Assembly (NCBI GenBank): GCA_023436245.1
Contig: JAEZJZ010000035.1
Coordinates: forward strand, 1-49,520
Reading direction: 5' to 3'
DNA: 49,520 bases
Source: Bacillota bacterium
Lineage (GTDB): Bacteria > Bacillota > UBA994 > UBA5500
Of the stretch, positions 34,809-43,558 are shown one piece after another; within the stretch, counting starts at the first letter, position 1, and each line of letters opens with the position of its first letter. Under the pieces are notes generated by a model that made no database searches, had not been told where the DNA came from, and was given only the letters and a program-made list of their open reading frames with translations. The translations under genes and the position numbers were made by a program.

Positions 34809-35501
34809 CTACTCTTCCTTCTCAAACTGGGACTTGTCTACGCCGCAGACCGGGCAAACCCAGTCCTCCGGCAGTTCGGCGAAAGGAGTCCCGGGCTTGA
34901 TGCCGCTATCCGGATCGCCCTCCGCCGGATCGTAGACATAACCACAGACGGTGCACCTGTACTTTTCCATGACAATTTCCCCTTTCTTTTCTGACTGAGT
35001 GATGAACGTCGGAGCTGTCTTGGGAGATACCCCGCGTTTGACCTGATGGTAGTAGGCATAGGTCATCGGTTCGCCCTTAGCCAGATGCTCCGCCGCCACC
35101 AGTTCACCTATGAACAACGTATGGGTGCCGCAATCAGCTTGGCTGATTACCCTCGCCTCAGCGAACGCCAGCGCATGGTCGAGTATGATCGGGGCACCAG
35201 TTGACCCTATCCGATAGGTTGCCCCGGCCAGCTTATCCTCTTCCTTGCCTGATTTGAAACCAAACTGACCGATGAAAGTCATTGGCGTCTCCTGGCTCAG
35301 GACGGATATTGAAAAAGCCCCGCTGCTCACGATCAGTTCATGCGTTAGGTTAAGTTTGTTGACGCTGACGGCGATGGTAGCCGGTTGGGATGTTACCTGG
35401 AAGACTGTGTTCGCAATCTGTCCGTTCAACTTCCCGGCACCGGCTGCCCCGATGACGTACATGCCATAGGTTACTTGGTAGAGGACGGTTGCATCCAGCA
35501 T
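34809..35501 (-). CDS. hrb: Flavin reductase-rubredoxin fusion (high molecular weight rubredoxin)
   Basis: 230 residues: an FMN-binding flavin-reductase-like domain (about 1-160, with VFQVTSQPATIAVSVNKLN and FKSGKEEDKL) fused to a rubredoxin (about 175-230) with CTVCGYVYDPAEGD and VCPVCGVDK, all four iron-ligating Cys present. The same architecture and length are known for Hrb of Moorella thermoacetica, which passes electrons from NAD(P)H to the flavodiiron protein FprA for oxygen and nitric oxide reduction. FprA is not in this window. ATG 35501 has GGAGC about 12 bases upstream. A PerR-like palindrome lies upstream. Confidence 0.9.
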   Translation of the reverse strand: MLDATVLYQVTYGMYVIGAAGAGKLNGQIANTVFQVTSQPATIAVSVNKLNLTHELIVSSGAFSISVLSQETPMTFIGQFGFKSGKEEDKLAGATYRIGSTGAPIILDHALAFAEARVISQADCGTHTLFIGELVAAEHLAKGEPMTYAYYHQVKRGVSPKTAPTFITQSEKKGEIVMEKYRCTVCGYVYDPAEGDPDSGIKPGTPFAELPEDWVCPVCGVDKSQFEKEE

Positions 35502-35576
35502 ATGCAGAATCAGGCTCCTTCCATGCCACTCTTGCAGTATTCGGCAAGCTAATGCAATTGCACTTAGGCTTGCTCG

Positions 35577-35591
35577 TTATAGTAACTATTC
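35577..35591 (-). promoter_or_regulatory. PerR-like palindrome upstream of hrb
   Basis: TTATAGTAACTATTC contains the perfect inverted repeat ATAGT-A-ACTAT and matches 10 of the 14 fixed positions of the PerR consensus TTATAATNATTATAA. On the minus strand it overlaps a TATAAC -10-like box about 80 bases before hrb. A peroxide- or metal-responsive repressor would suit an oxygen-defence gene, but the match is partial. Confidence 0.35.
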
Positions 35592-35771
35592 TCACCCATG
35601 ACTCGATTTCCTGCCTGCCTCACGAACAAACTTTTCTTGACGTGCTGCCGACCAGTAGGTAACGCATTCTATCGTCTTTTCTCTGCAGTTTCCCACGCTT
35701 ACAGGATAAATGGACTCTCTGGCGAACTGATCTAGAAGTGTTTTGATAGACGAACGTTTGGGGTGAGCAAT

Positions 35772-37160
35772 TTGCCTGAATCAGTGCATCAAGCAACTGC
35801 CGGCGTGGAGATCACTCAATCGGAAATGCGCCGGCGCATCTTCGCCATGGTCTGGCCCGCCACCATCGAGAACGTGTTGCAGATGAGCGTTGGCATGGTC
35901 TCTTCTGCGATGCTCGGTCAAGTGGGGGCTTTGGCCGTGGGTGCGGTCGGTCTAGGCCGCCGCATCACCATGCTCATCTGGGGCATCTTTGCCGCCATCG
36001 GCACTGGCACGACCGTGATGGTGGCTCGCTCTGTCGGGGCCAGAAATCGGGAAGCCGCCGGCCGTTACGGCGAGCAGGCCTTTGTTCTGACCATGGGTTT
36101 GGTCATGACTCTCTCGGTGATTCTCTTCACCTTCGCCCGCCCGGTGCTGATTGCCCTCTACCACACCAGCGGGGATCTGCTGGTGACGGCCACCAACTAT
36201 CTGAGGATTGTCGTCTGGGGCATACCTTTCATGGCAGTGATGCAGGTCACCGGCGCAACCATGCGCGGGGCGGGAAACACCAAGGTGCCTATGCAGGTGG
36301 CGATGGTGATCAACCTGATCAACGTTGCCCTGAGCTACTCCATGATCTTCGGTCACTTCGGATTCCCGGCGATGGGTGTGAAGGGCGCCGCTTGGGCGCA
36401 AGTGATTGCGCAGGCGGCGGGAGCCTTCCTCGCTCTCTACATCATGCTCTACCGGCAGGAAGACCTGCAGTTCCGACTGCGCGGCATCCGCCTGCGCTGG
36501 CAAGAAGTGCGGACAGTGCTCGGCATTGGGGTCCCGACCGCTGGGGAGAACCTGTTCATGCAGTTCGGCCAGATCATGCTCACCAGTTTGGTGGTCAGCT
36601 TCGGCGAAATCCCTCTAGCAGCGCACCAGCAAGGCATGAGTGCCGAATCGATATCGTATATGCCGGCCGTTGGCTTCGCCACTGCTGCTACCGCTTTTGT
36701 CGGTCAGAGTATGGGGGCAGGCTCAGTCCAGCAAGCGGAACGCTACGTGCGCGAACTCACCAAATGGAGCATCATCATGACCACTGTCACCGCATCTTTC
36801 TTGACCTTCACCCCCAAGCTGGTCTTTGGCCTGCTCAGCAATCAGGCGGAGGTGATCAACTTGGGAGCCACTTACCTGATTCTGATGGGAATCGCCCAGA
36901 TACCACAGCAACTGTCCGGCGTCCTGAACGGTGCGCTGCGAGGGGCCGGAGACACTAAGGCGCCGATGGTGATTGGTGCATTCGGTCTCTGGTGTGTAAG
37001 GTTGCCTCTCTCCTACTATTTCAGCCGCAATCTAGGGGGCGGAATCGTGGGAGTCTGGATTGCCATGACCATCGATCTATTTGTGCGATTCGCCCTCAGC
37101 TTCACGCGTTACCGAATGGGTAGATGGAAAGGCAAGGCGCAAGCTGAACTGGCAAGCTAG
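35772..37160 (+). CDS. MATE family exporter (second copy)
   Basis: 462 residues with twelve helices and the MATE two-fold repeat: VWPATIENVLQMSVGMVSSAMLG in the N-half, LGIGVPTAGENLFMQFGQ in the C-half, plus ATMRGAGNTKVPM and GALRGAGDTKAPM at equivalent places. It exports organic cations by an ion gradient; substrate unknown. The TTG at 35772 is preferred: GGGGTGA lies about 6 bases before it; GTG 35763 has no site of its own. It diverges from hrb, with about 270 bases between. It is related to, but clearly different from, the copy at 8108-9493. Confidence 0.9.
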   Translation: MPESVHQATAGVEITQSEMRRRIFAMVWPATIENVLQMSVGMVSSAMLGQVGALAVGAVGLGRRITMLIWGIFAAIGTGTTVMVARSVGARNREAAGRYGEQAFVLTMGLVMTLSVILFTFARPVLIALYHTSGDLLVTATNYLRIVVWGIPFMAVMQVTGATMRGAGNTKVPMQVAMVINLINVALSYSMIFGHFGFPAMGVKGAAWAQVIAQAAGAFLALYIMLYRQEDLQFRLRGIRLRWQEVRTVLGIGVPTAGENLFMQFGQIMLTSLVVSFGEIPLAAHQQGMSAESISYMPAVGFATAATAFVGQSMGAGSVQQAERYVRELTKWSIIMTTVTASFLTFTPKLVFGLLSNQAEVINLGATYLILMGIAQIPQQLSGVLNGALRGAGDTKAPMVIGAFGLWCVRLPLSYYFSRNLGGGIVGVWIAMTIDLFVRFALSFTRYRMGRWKGKAQAELAS

Positions 37161-37204
37161 TACGGCGCCACGATAGTCTTAGGATTTGACAGGGTACTAA
37201 TGCA

Positions 37205-37240
37205 AGGCGGCAACCGGTTGATATCGGTTGCCGCCTGTTT
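37205..37240 (+). terminator. Terminator of the second MATE gene
   Basis: Perfect 12-bp stem AGGCGGCAACCG/CGGTTGCCGCCT, 8-base loop, then GTTT, 44 bases after the stop. It may also act on the convergent operon ending at 37261. Confidence 0.85.
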
Positions 37241-37260
37241 GATAGCGAGGTGATGCTCAC

Positions 37261-37446
37261 CTACTCTGGTTTCCTGAGCTGCGATGCCTCTTGCCAAGCC
37301 TGCCAGTCCCGGACTGCCTCGGCCTGATGCGCCAGCCTGTCCGCCAGTTGGTTCAATCCATCTAGGTCGCGCCAGAGGCAAAGCCCCGATGGAACCGGTC
37401 CCTTCGAACCGCTGCTCGCGATCAGTTGTTTCAGTTTGCCCAGCAT
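37261..37446 (-). CDS. Small conserved-context protein of unknown function
   Basis: 61 residues, mostly helical and polar: MLGKLKQLIASSGSK, then RDLDGLNQLADRLAHQAEAV and DWQAWQEA. No family was recognised. GGAGG lies 8 bases before the ATG, and it follows the 291-residue protein gene by 25 bases, so it is likely the last gene of the reactivase operon. Confidence 0.6.
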   Translation of the reverse strand: MLGKLKQLIASSGSKGPVPSGLCLWRDLDGLNQLADRLAHQAEAVRDWQAWQEASQLRKPE

Positions 37447-37471
37447 GCCAATTCCCTCCCCATCACCCTAA

Positions 37472-38347
37472 CTAGAGCAGCCCAGCCAACAGAGGCTGCT
37501 CTGGGTGAGGTAAGATTTGCGCCTGCACCCAATCTTCAACCAGCAACTGCACTAGGAGGGCATAGATGCCCACCGCCAGATCAGCTGGTTGATGTTCTGG
37601 CCGTTCCGATGGTGCAACGGCCAGGAGCGGCGTCACGGTCTGCCGCTGCAGCAAAGATAGACCGGCTGCTAGGTGAAATAGTTCGGGCGCGACCCGCTCC
37701 AAGTCAGCCGCAGCCATCATTGGCCAGGTGACCTGATAGGAGCCATCGTCGCTGCGTCCACTGCTGAGCCCAGAGACTCGGTTAAGGAAGCGACTGACAG
37801 CGGTTGTCCTGACGAGCAGGCTGCGGTCAGATTGCAGAGTGGCCAATGATTTGGCCACATCAGCGCCATCCAGCAGAGTCCGCAGATCAGTCATGCGGCC
37901 GTAGGCGGTGCCGATCAGACAGCTCACCCCGAACTCCTGGTTTGAACGAACGAACCCGGGCCAGACAGCCCCATTTTCCTCAGCCGCCGTGACGACCAAC
38001 GCCAGAGCTTGGCTGTCCAAGTGCTTCAGTAGGGAATAGCCCCCCACGGTCCAAAGCAACCAGTGGACCAGCAAGCTATGTGCCACGCCAGACCAGTCAG
38101 CGAGCCAGGCGGCGCGCAACTGCTCTGCGCCACGACGCAGTTCTGGCAGATACGGTGCTGTCAGGACCGTGAGCTGCTCGCGCCACCCGGAGAGCGGCAG
38201 TTTCTCGTAGACAGGCAACTCCAGTTGGTCGGCAAAACGGCCATCCGTGACCAGGAGGTCAGGCCAGCCCCCAAAGCGCTGAAAGATGTCCTGGGCATTC
38301 CTGGCCAAAATCACCAGTTCCGGCGTCTGCTCCTGCCTCTTAGCCAT
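37472..38347 (-). CDS. Protein of unknown function in the MutL-type operon
   Basis: 291 residues, soluble, no signal peptide, mostly helical by composition. Distinctive segments are FGGWPDLLVTDGRFADQLEL, SLLVHWLLWTVGGYSLLKHL and FHLAAGLSLLQRQTV. No known domain was recognised. It overlaps the upstream KOW/barrel-sandwich protein gene by 8 bases and is 25 bases ahead of the 61-residue gene, so it is expressed with the GlmL-like reactivase. Its role there is unknown. Confidence 0.65.
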   Translation of the reverse strand: MAKRQEQTPELVILARNAQDIFQRFGGWPDLLVTDGRFADQLELPVYEKLPLSGWREQLTVLTAPYLPELRRGAEQLRAAWLADWSGVAHSLLVHWLLWTVGGYSLLKHLDSQALALVVTAAEENGAVWPGFVRSNQEFGVSCLIGTAYGRMTDLRTLLDGADVAKSLATLQSDRSLLVRTTAVSRFLNRVSGLSSGRSDDGSYQVTWPMMAAADLERVAPELFHLAAGLSLLQRQTVTPLLAVAPSERPEHQPADLAVGIYALLVQLLVEDWVQAQILPHPEQPLLAGLL

Positions 38348-39671
38348 GCAACTCGCCTCCTGCCTCCGACCAGATCTCGAGATTACTCACCGGCACAACC
38401 AACTTGTGCTGATCGACCACGACCTCGGCTACGCGCACGCTTGATCCGGTGATGATCCGCTGGCGCTCAAAAGGCAGGCCGGTGACGATGCCGATTCGAC
38501 CGGCGCCAGGCTCGCGCGTGATGCGCACCGTGGAACCAAGCACGATCTCCTGGCTGGGTAGAGAGGCGGCGCCCGATTCCTGTGGCCAGCCGGGCTCGCA
38601 GATAATCACTTCCGGCCGAATCACACCGGCCCTAATGTGGGTAGTGCCGTTGACGGCAGCATAGCGCCCGGCAAGTGTCTGCAACGTGCTGTAGAAGCGG
38701 GCGGAAATCGCAGCCCGATTGAAGCCCTCTGTCAAGACTATGGTCAGAGGAACGTCCTCGTCCCCGGTCAAGCCGACCGTACCGGTATCACCGGTGAACT
38801 CCCGCAGTGTGCGTAGCGGCAGATAAGCCATTACCAGGGCCTTGGCGCCAGCTTGCGCGGCTGCCCTGATCGCTTCCAAATCGGCTGTAGCGCCAACGAC
38901 CACCACTTTGTCCTGCCAGTCTGGCGAGACGCTCTCCGCTGTCAATATGGAGTGAGCCTGACCGGCAATCAGCAGGCTGCCTCCGGTCTCTCCGCCAACT
39001 CCATACTGACCCTGCAGCAAGTACGCAAAGGCACGAACAACCACTCCCTGGTCCGGCATGACTTGCACCACCTTACCTGCCAGATATGCCAGCAGATCCG
39101 TTCGCACATGCAGTGGCTCAATCGTCACCACGCCGTCAACTATGCTTGTTACCTTGCCATATTCAGATGATTGCGCCATGAGCATCTTGCGCTCTACGCG
39201 ACGAGTGGCAATCACTTGTCCGGGCACAACCGCAGTTCCTGGAATTACCCGCAGGCAATCGCCAAGCAGGAAAGGTTTCACCCCGAGCTCTGTGGCCACA
39301 TCCAGTACTTGCGGTTCACCGGAACCAACGGGAATCGGTTCACGTACGTAGACGTGCCCAAGTCCGCGGGAGACCAGGCCGATGAATCCTTGGAACGGCG
39401 AGGTAACTACTCGCCGTTCCCCAAAGCAGAAGCTTGCCGCCACCGCATCGCCGATCTGAACAGGGGACCCTTCCGGCACCAGCATCCGCTCCCGCAAGGC
39501 AGAACCAGCGACTCTGAGCGGCAGAGCCGCTTGGAAGCGATGCATCGTCCCCGGCATGTAGTCAAGCCGCGCCACGGTCTGTTCCTCGCTCACCCAGTCA
39601 CCCACTCGCACTATCGTCTTGCCGGTATAGGGCAACAGGCGCTTTCGCTCCAGAAAACAGGGTTCAATCAT
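38340..39671 (-). CDS. GlmL-associated protein with barrel-sandwich and KOW-like regions
   Basis: 443 residues. The N-terminus (LPYTGKTIVRVGDWVSEEQT, then VPEGSPVQIGDAVAASF) looks like a barrel-sandwich (lipoyl/RnfC-like) fold. The middle (about 215-330) has an alpha/beta part with GQAHSILTAESVSPDW and KVVVVGATADLEAIRAA, and MPDQGVVVRAFAYLLQGQYG. The C-terminus resembles a KOW/SH3 barrel: GSTVRITREPGAGRIGIVTG then VPVSNLEIW. From memory, proteins like this sit next to GlmL/MutL homologs in Firmicutes and Actinobacteria. No catalytic motif seen. It overlaps its neighbours by 8 bases on both sides. Function unknown. Confidence 0.7.
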   Translation of the reverse strand: MIEPCFLERKRLLPYTGKTIVRVGDWVSEEQTVARLDYMPGTMHRFQAALPLRVAGSALRERMLVPEGSPVQIGDAVAASFCFGERRVVTSPFQGFIGLVSRGLGHVYVREPIPVGSGEPQVLDVATELGVKPFLLGDCLRVIPGTAVVPGQVIATRRVERKMLMAQSSEYGKVTSIVDGVVTIEPLHVRTDLLAYLAGKVVQVMPDQGVVVRAFAYLLQGQYGVGGETGGSLLIAGQAHSILTAESVSPDWQDKVVVVGATADLEAIRAAAQAGAKALVMAYLPLRTLREFTGDTGTVGLTGDEDVPLTIVLTEGFNRAAISARFYSTLQTLAGRYAAVNGTTHIRAGVIRPEVIICEPGWPQESGAASLPSQEIVLGSTVRITREPGAGRIGIVTGLPFERQRIITGSSVRVAEVVVDQHKLVVPVSNLEIWSEAGGELHG

Positions 39672-41547
39672 CGTGCTTCACCTCCAGAGCTACACTCCGT
39701 GCCTGTACCAACTGCGGAATCTCCGTGGCGGTGAACGCACCTAGTGTCTGCAGCCACCTGGCCTGAGCGAGCATGTTGGGCTCCGCAGCGAGGCTGGGCA
39801 AATCACGACCGCGGCAATCGATGATCAGCCCGATCACTCCACCCTCTACTTCTCTTTCCATCACAGCGTTCTTCCCTGCCCCAAGATCGGCGCCATTTTG
39901 GGGCTGGAGCCGAATCCTGCCCAACTGACCGAGCGGCAAGGGCAGCAGCGCTAGCTCCCCCCAACTGACCGCACCTTGCTCCTTGCCGGAAGGTGAAGTC
40001 AGCGTGTACTGCAAAGCCGGTTGTCCTGGCTGCATCTGTTCAGCTGAAACACCAAAGGCGCTGAAGCTCGGCCCCAGGCGAATGAAGCAGTCCTTCTCCA
40101 GCACGTTGAGCGCCGCCTCCGGATTCTTCTGAGTGAGCGTCCCCAGGTGCGGCATCATGAAGATACTGTCCACCGCCAGGAAGCAGTAGCCTTTAGGTTG
40201 GAATGCGTCGAGCAGCATGGCGGCCGCTTGGGCTCGCCGGGGAGCATGCGAGAGCACGCCGCCGCTGCCGACCAGCAGATCAATTTTGCTCATGTCGATT
40301 TGATGCTGATGGGCCATGAAGTTATCCAGTTGGTTGGAGAGAGCCTTCTTCAGCGACGAACGCTCTCCCGGCAACTCCACCGTCAGCTCCAAATGTTGCA
40401 CCAACGAGAGGCGCATGGCTTCGCGCGCCAACGCTTGCTCGATCATCAAGTCCCGAATCGTGGCCGGTACGCTGGTTGGGTGAATCAGTTTAGCCGCGAT
40501 AGCATCCTCTAGGTCCGCAGAGTCAATCCAGAACGGCAACCAGCGCAGAATGTTCTCGGCCCCGGCATTGACCAGGACATTGCCGGCACTGTAGCTCATG
40601 CCCAAGTTGGCGCTGACGGTGCGATTGAACTTGCCGTCGATTACGGAGAAGACGTCGGTAGTGGCCCCTCCGATATCTGCGCCCAGGATATTCACTCCGT
40701 CTCGCTCCGCCAGATGGGTCATGATTCTGCCTACAGCCAACGGCGTCGGCATGATCGGGGCGCTGGTCTGTTGTTTCAGCAATCCGTATCCGGGAGCCTG
40801 TTCCATCACGTGACTGAGAAAGAGCTCGTGAATCTTGTCGCGGGCAGGCCCCAGATTCTCTTCATCAAAACTTGGCCGCAGGTTGGGCATCACGGACAGT
40901 TCAAAGACCTCATCCAACGTATCTGCCACCAAAGGTGCAGCCAGATTGTTGCCTGCGAAAATCACCGGCATGCGGTAGGTCTTGCCAAAGCGAGGCTGAG
41001 GTTTAGCGCCGTTCAGCATGTCACAGAATTCAACGGCGAAGTCCACACTTTGCCCACCATCCACACCTCCGGCCAGCAAAATCATGTCCGGTCTGGCCTG
41101 ACGTAGAGCCTCCATGCGCTTGAACACCGGACGCCCGTCATCGGCTGAGAAGACATCCAACAGGACTGCACCTGCACCGAGGGCAGTCCGCTCGGCACTC
41201 TCTGCCGTCACGTTCTTGACCAAACCGCAGACCAGAACCTGCAAACCTCCTCCCGCGCTGCTGGTTGCCAGAAACTCCTCGCATCCTGCCGGAGACACGA
41301 GCACACTCTCCGGCCCGAGCAGCCGGTAACCGGAGGTTCGTTCGATCTCAGCGACCGCACGACGGACGCCGACCATCACGTTCTCATCCGGCGCCTCCAC
41401 GGTAGTACCGGCCTCGCCCCGATAAGTCAGCCGATACTCTCCATGCATCGGCTCGATGATCAACGCCTTAGTGGTCGTGCTGCCGACATCGACGATCAAA
41501 TAACGCCTGCCTGCTGCGCCGACAGGCTCGTTCAGCTGCTTGTTCAT
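39664..41547 (-). CDS. MutL/GlmL-type reactivase (methylaspartate mutase accessory protein family)
   Basis: 627 residues with the ASKHA ATPase fold of GlmL. The phosphate-1 motif is VDVGSTTTKALIIEP (near residue 20), and the adenosine/phosphate-2 motif is GADIGGATTDVFSV (near 290). GVRRAVAEIERTSGYRLL and LLAGGVDGG are also typical. GlmL-type proteins are thought to reactivate cobalamin-dependent carbon-skeleton mutases or aminomutases by releasing damaged B12. No mutase subunit (GlmS, GlmE or aminomutase) is present in the window. It begins 4 bases after the hemerythrin stop and overlaps the next gene by 8 bases. Confidence 0.85.
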   Translation of the reverse strand: MNKQLNEPVGAAGRRYLIVDVGSTTTKALIIEPMHGEYRLTYRGEAGTTVEAPDENVMVGVRRAVAEIERTSGYRLLGPESVLVSPAGCEEFLATSSAGGGLQVLVCGLVKNVTAESAERTALGAGAVLLDVFSADDGRPVFKRMEALRQARPDMILLAGGVDGGQSVDFAVEFCDMLNGAKPQPRFGKTYRMPVIFAGNNLAAPLVADTLDEVFELSVMPNLRPSFDEENLGPARDKIHELFLSHVMEQAPGYGLLKQQTSAPIMPTPLAVGRIMTHLAERDGVNILGADIGGATTDVFSVIDGKFNRTVSANLGMSYSAGNVLVNAGAENILRWLPFWIDSADLEDAIAAKLIHPTSVPATIRDLMIEQALAREAMRLSLVQHLELTVELPGERSSLKKALSNQLDNFMAHQHQIDMSKIDLLVGSGGVLSHAPRRAQAAAMLLDAFQPKGYCFLAVDSIFMMPHLGTLTQKNPEAALNVLEKDCFIRLGPSFSAFGVSAEQMQPGQPALQYTLTSPSGKEQGAVSWGELALLPLPLGQLGRIRLQPQNGADLGAGKNAVMEREVEGGVIGLIIDCRGRDLPSLAAEPNMLAQARWLQTLGAFTATEIPQLVQARSVALEVKHDD

Positions 41548-41551
41548 CGCC

Positions 41552-41953
41552 TTACCGGCTATGGACGTATGCTGCCAGTGCCCTGTCTACCTTACTGATG
41601 TGCTGCACCAGCCAATCGACAACTTTGCGATTTACCTGCAGCACGAAACGCACCGTCGGACCGTCCGTCTGCAACTGCTCCTGCAGTTTCCGGTAATCGG
41701 CTACGAAGTTCTCGTGCATCGCCTTGTGTCCGGCGTACTCGGGATAACCGACCTTACGCTGCAGGGCCTCTTCGTCTGCAAAGTGCAGGTCAATGTATTC
41801 GCCAAGGAAAGCGATCACGTTTGCCACCTCTTCCCTGCCCTTGCCCTGATTGCATGCCTCGAGCAGGCTGTTGATGCGCGCGAACAGCTCCTGATGCTGC
41901 TCGTCGATCAGGTTGACGCCGACTGCCAAATCCTCTCTCCACTGTAGTAACAA
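41552..41953 (-). CDS. Bacteriohemerythrin
   Basis: 133 residues: a single four-helix hemerythrin domain. Di-iron ligands are seen in IDEQHQELF (His), DLHFADEEALQ (His and Glu), YAGHKAMHENF (two His) and ISKVDRALAAY (Asp). It binds oxygen, and may also bind nitric oxide, for storage, delivery or sensing. The start is TTG 41953 with GGGGG about 9 bases before. It is the first gene of an operon with the MutL-type reactivase 4 bases downstream, which suggests oxygen protection of a B12 or radical enzyme, though that is inference. Confidence 0.9.
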   Translation of the reverse strand: MLLQWREDLAVGVNLIDEQHQELFARINSLLEACNQGKGREEVANVIAFLGEYIDLHFADEEALQRKVGYPEYAGHKAMHENFVADYRKLQEQLQTDGPTVRFVLQVNRKVVDWLVQHISKVDRALAAYVHSR

Positions 41954-42123
41954 ATGACATACCCCCTCATAGCTAGTCAGGCAGACACTTCGCCAACTTT
42001 GCAGGCTTTTCCTGCCGAGCCAAGCCCAAGAGAGACTGTGTGCCTGCCTGTGATTGTCGATAGATTGAGAAGGATGGTCGCGAGGGTGTCAAACATTTGG
42101 CGTCACCTAGGTGAGAAAAGCGA

Positions 42124-42153
42124 GAAGCGGACCTCGTACAAGAGGCCCGCTTC
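42124..42153 (-). terminator. Terminator of the 2H phosphoesterase gene
   Basis: On the minus strand GAAGCGGGCCTC-TTGTAC-GAGGTCCGCTTC pairs over 12 bp (one G-U), followed by TCGCTTTT, 16 bases after the stop. Confidence 0.75.
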
Positions 42154-42168
42154 CCGCTTTTCCCCGCA

Positions 42169-42822
42169 TCACTTGATGAAAGGACATTCGGCTGGCTTCG
42201 GACATGCAGCCGCCGGCAACGGTTGTCCGTCGCCCAGGCGAAACCGTGCTCGCTCGCAACCGGCTACCACCTGCCGCTCATGGGTGAGCATCTCCAGCAG
42301 GGCAACTGCCTGCACTTGCCCCAGTAGTGGCAAGCGAAGCGAAAGGCAGGAACTGAGTGTGAGCTTCGCCACCGGATCCGGCAACCCAATGCCCAGGGAA
42401 CAGTGAGGGGTCCAGCGTCCAGGTAAGTAGTGCGGACTGACATCGTGCTGTGCCTGGCCCAGAGCGGTATGCAACCGGCGGTGAGCGCAGAGCAGATCCT
42501 CAGTGATCGTCGGTTGCAGGAAAACGGCTGCTCCGTTCTGAGTTGGGAAAGCACCGAGCGCGCTGAAACTGATCTGGAATGCCTGCAGTTCAGCCGCAAA
42601 CTGCTGCAGGCCGAGTCGGGTCTGTTCTTGCTCCAGATCGCGGCAGATGCTCAGGGTGATATGAGGCATGGCGCAAACGATGGCGGGCAGGCTAGCAGTA
42701 ATGCCTTCATGCGCCAATGTCGCCCAGATGCTGCGCACTGCCAGTTCAGAAAACGGATCGAGCAACAGCACGATGCCGAAGCTGCTTTGATAGGCGTTGT
42801 CAGTCAGTTTGTAGCGAATCAC
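42169..42822 (-). CDS. 2H phosphoesterase (2'-5' RNA ligase-like)
   Basis: 217 residues with the two HxT/S motifs that define the 2H (LigT/ThpR) superfamily: MPHITLSI (H54, T56) and TPHCSLGIG (H140, S142), with a LFA-like strand replaced by FGIVLLLDP at the N-terminus. Members cleave cyclic phosphodiesters or RNA 2'-5' links; the substrate here is unknown. The GTG start at 42822 has GAGGTG about 10 bases before it. Adjacent genes give no clear functional link. Confidence 0.82.
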   Translation of the reverse strand: MIRYKLTDNAYQSSFGIVLLLDPFSELAVRSIWATLAHEGITASLPAIVCAMPHITLSICRDLEQEQTRLGLQQFAAELQAFQISFSALGAFPTQNGAAVFLQPTITEDLLCAHRRLHTALGQAQHDVSPHYLPGRWTPHCSLGIGLPDPVAKLTLSSCLSLRLPLLGQVQAVALLEMLTHERQVVAGCERARFRLGDGQPLPAAACPKPAECPFIK

Positions 42823-42919
42823 GCTTCGTTAGCACCTCGACTCTGCACAGGGTGAGAGGTATTTCGCTGTGCTTTGCCTCTTTTCCTGCTTGGCCATAGG
42901 TTGCCGAGAGCAGGAAGAA

Positions 42920-42942
42920 GAGCCGCACGGCCGGTGCGGCTC
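42920..42942 (-). terminator. Terminator of the CotF-like gene
   Basis: GAGCCGCAC/GTGCGGCTC perfect 9-bp stem with loop GGCCG, followed on the minus strand by TTCTTCCTG. Outer pairing of GAGCA with TGCTC is possible. Confidence 0.7.
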
Positions 42943-42955
42943 CCTCTTGCTCGGG

Positions 42956-43459
42956 CTATTGGGCTTGATACCAGCCTTGCTGCTGCATGTACTGGAAGAG
43001 CTGGAAGCCGTGATGGTGCTCCTCTGCCTGAATATGATCCAGCACCGCTCTCGCTTGATGGTTTGTGAACTCGAACACAGCATGGTCATACAGATCAGAC
43101 ACTGCCTTCTCCATGGAAAGCAACTCCTCGCAAGCCTGGCGGTCAGCGGACTGTCCGGTGGTCTGGCCACCCATCTGCTGACCGTTGGTCGCGCTCTGCC
43201 CGGTCATACCTCCACTCTGTTGTTGACCAGAGTACTGTTGTCCACCGCCCTGTGACTGTGATGTATTCGGGATTTGCCCCTGCTGCAGCTGCTTGATCGA
43301 CTGCAAGTGTTGCTGTTCCTGCTGCGCGATGCCCTGCAGCAATTGCGCAAGTTGCGGATCCGAAGCCTGCTGGCTGTAGCGCTGGTAGAGGTTGACACAG
43401 AGTTGCTCCTGGCTTGCCGCGTCCTTCAAGTAGGCGGTTTCCTTCTGCGTAAGTTGCAT
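42956..43459 (-). CDS. Spore coat protein, CotF-like, with two ferritin-like halves
   Basis: 167 residues. The N-half (ASQEQLCVNLYQRYSQQASD, then AQQEQQHLQSIKQL) and the C-half (CEELLSMEKAVSDLYDHAVF, then IQAEEHHHGFQLFQYMQQQG) are both helical with E..H-type residues as in ferritin-like coat F proteins. They are joined by a Gln/Gly/Ser-rich linker (about 60-105). Probably a spore-coat component; metal binding is not shown. ATG 43459 is chosen because AAAGGAGTG lies 7 bases before it; an upstream in-frame ATG at 43504 has none. This gene supports a spore-forming host. Confidence 0.78.
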   Translation of the reverse strand: MQLTQKETAYLKDAASQEQLCVNLYQRYSQQASDPQLAQLLQGIAQQEQQHLQSIKQLQQGQIPNTSQSQGGGQQYSGQQQSGGMTGQSATNGQQMGGQTTGQSADRQACEELLSMEKAVSDLYDHAVFEFTNHQARAVLDHIQAEEHHHGFQLFQYMQQQGWYQAQ

Positions 43460-43558
43460 GGTTGTCACTCCTTTGCATTGCTCTTCCGGTGCAGTTTTCC
43501 CCAAAGATCACCGAAATACGCGTGCGTGGCCAGCGGGATGCTCTCCGCTGCAATAGCA

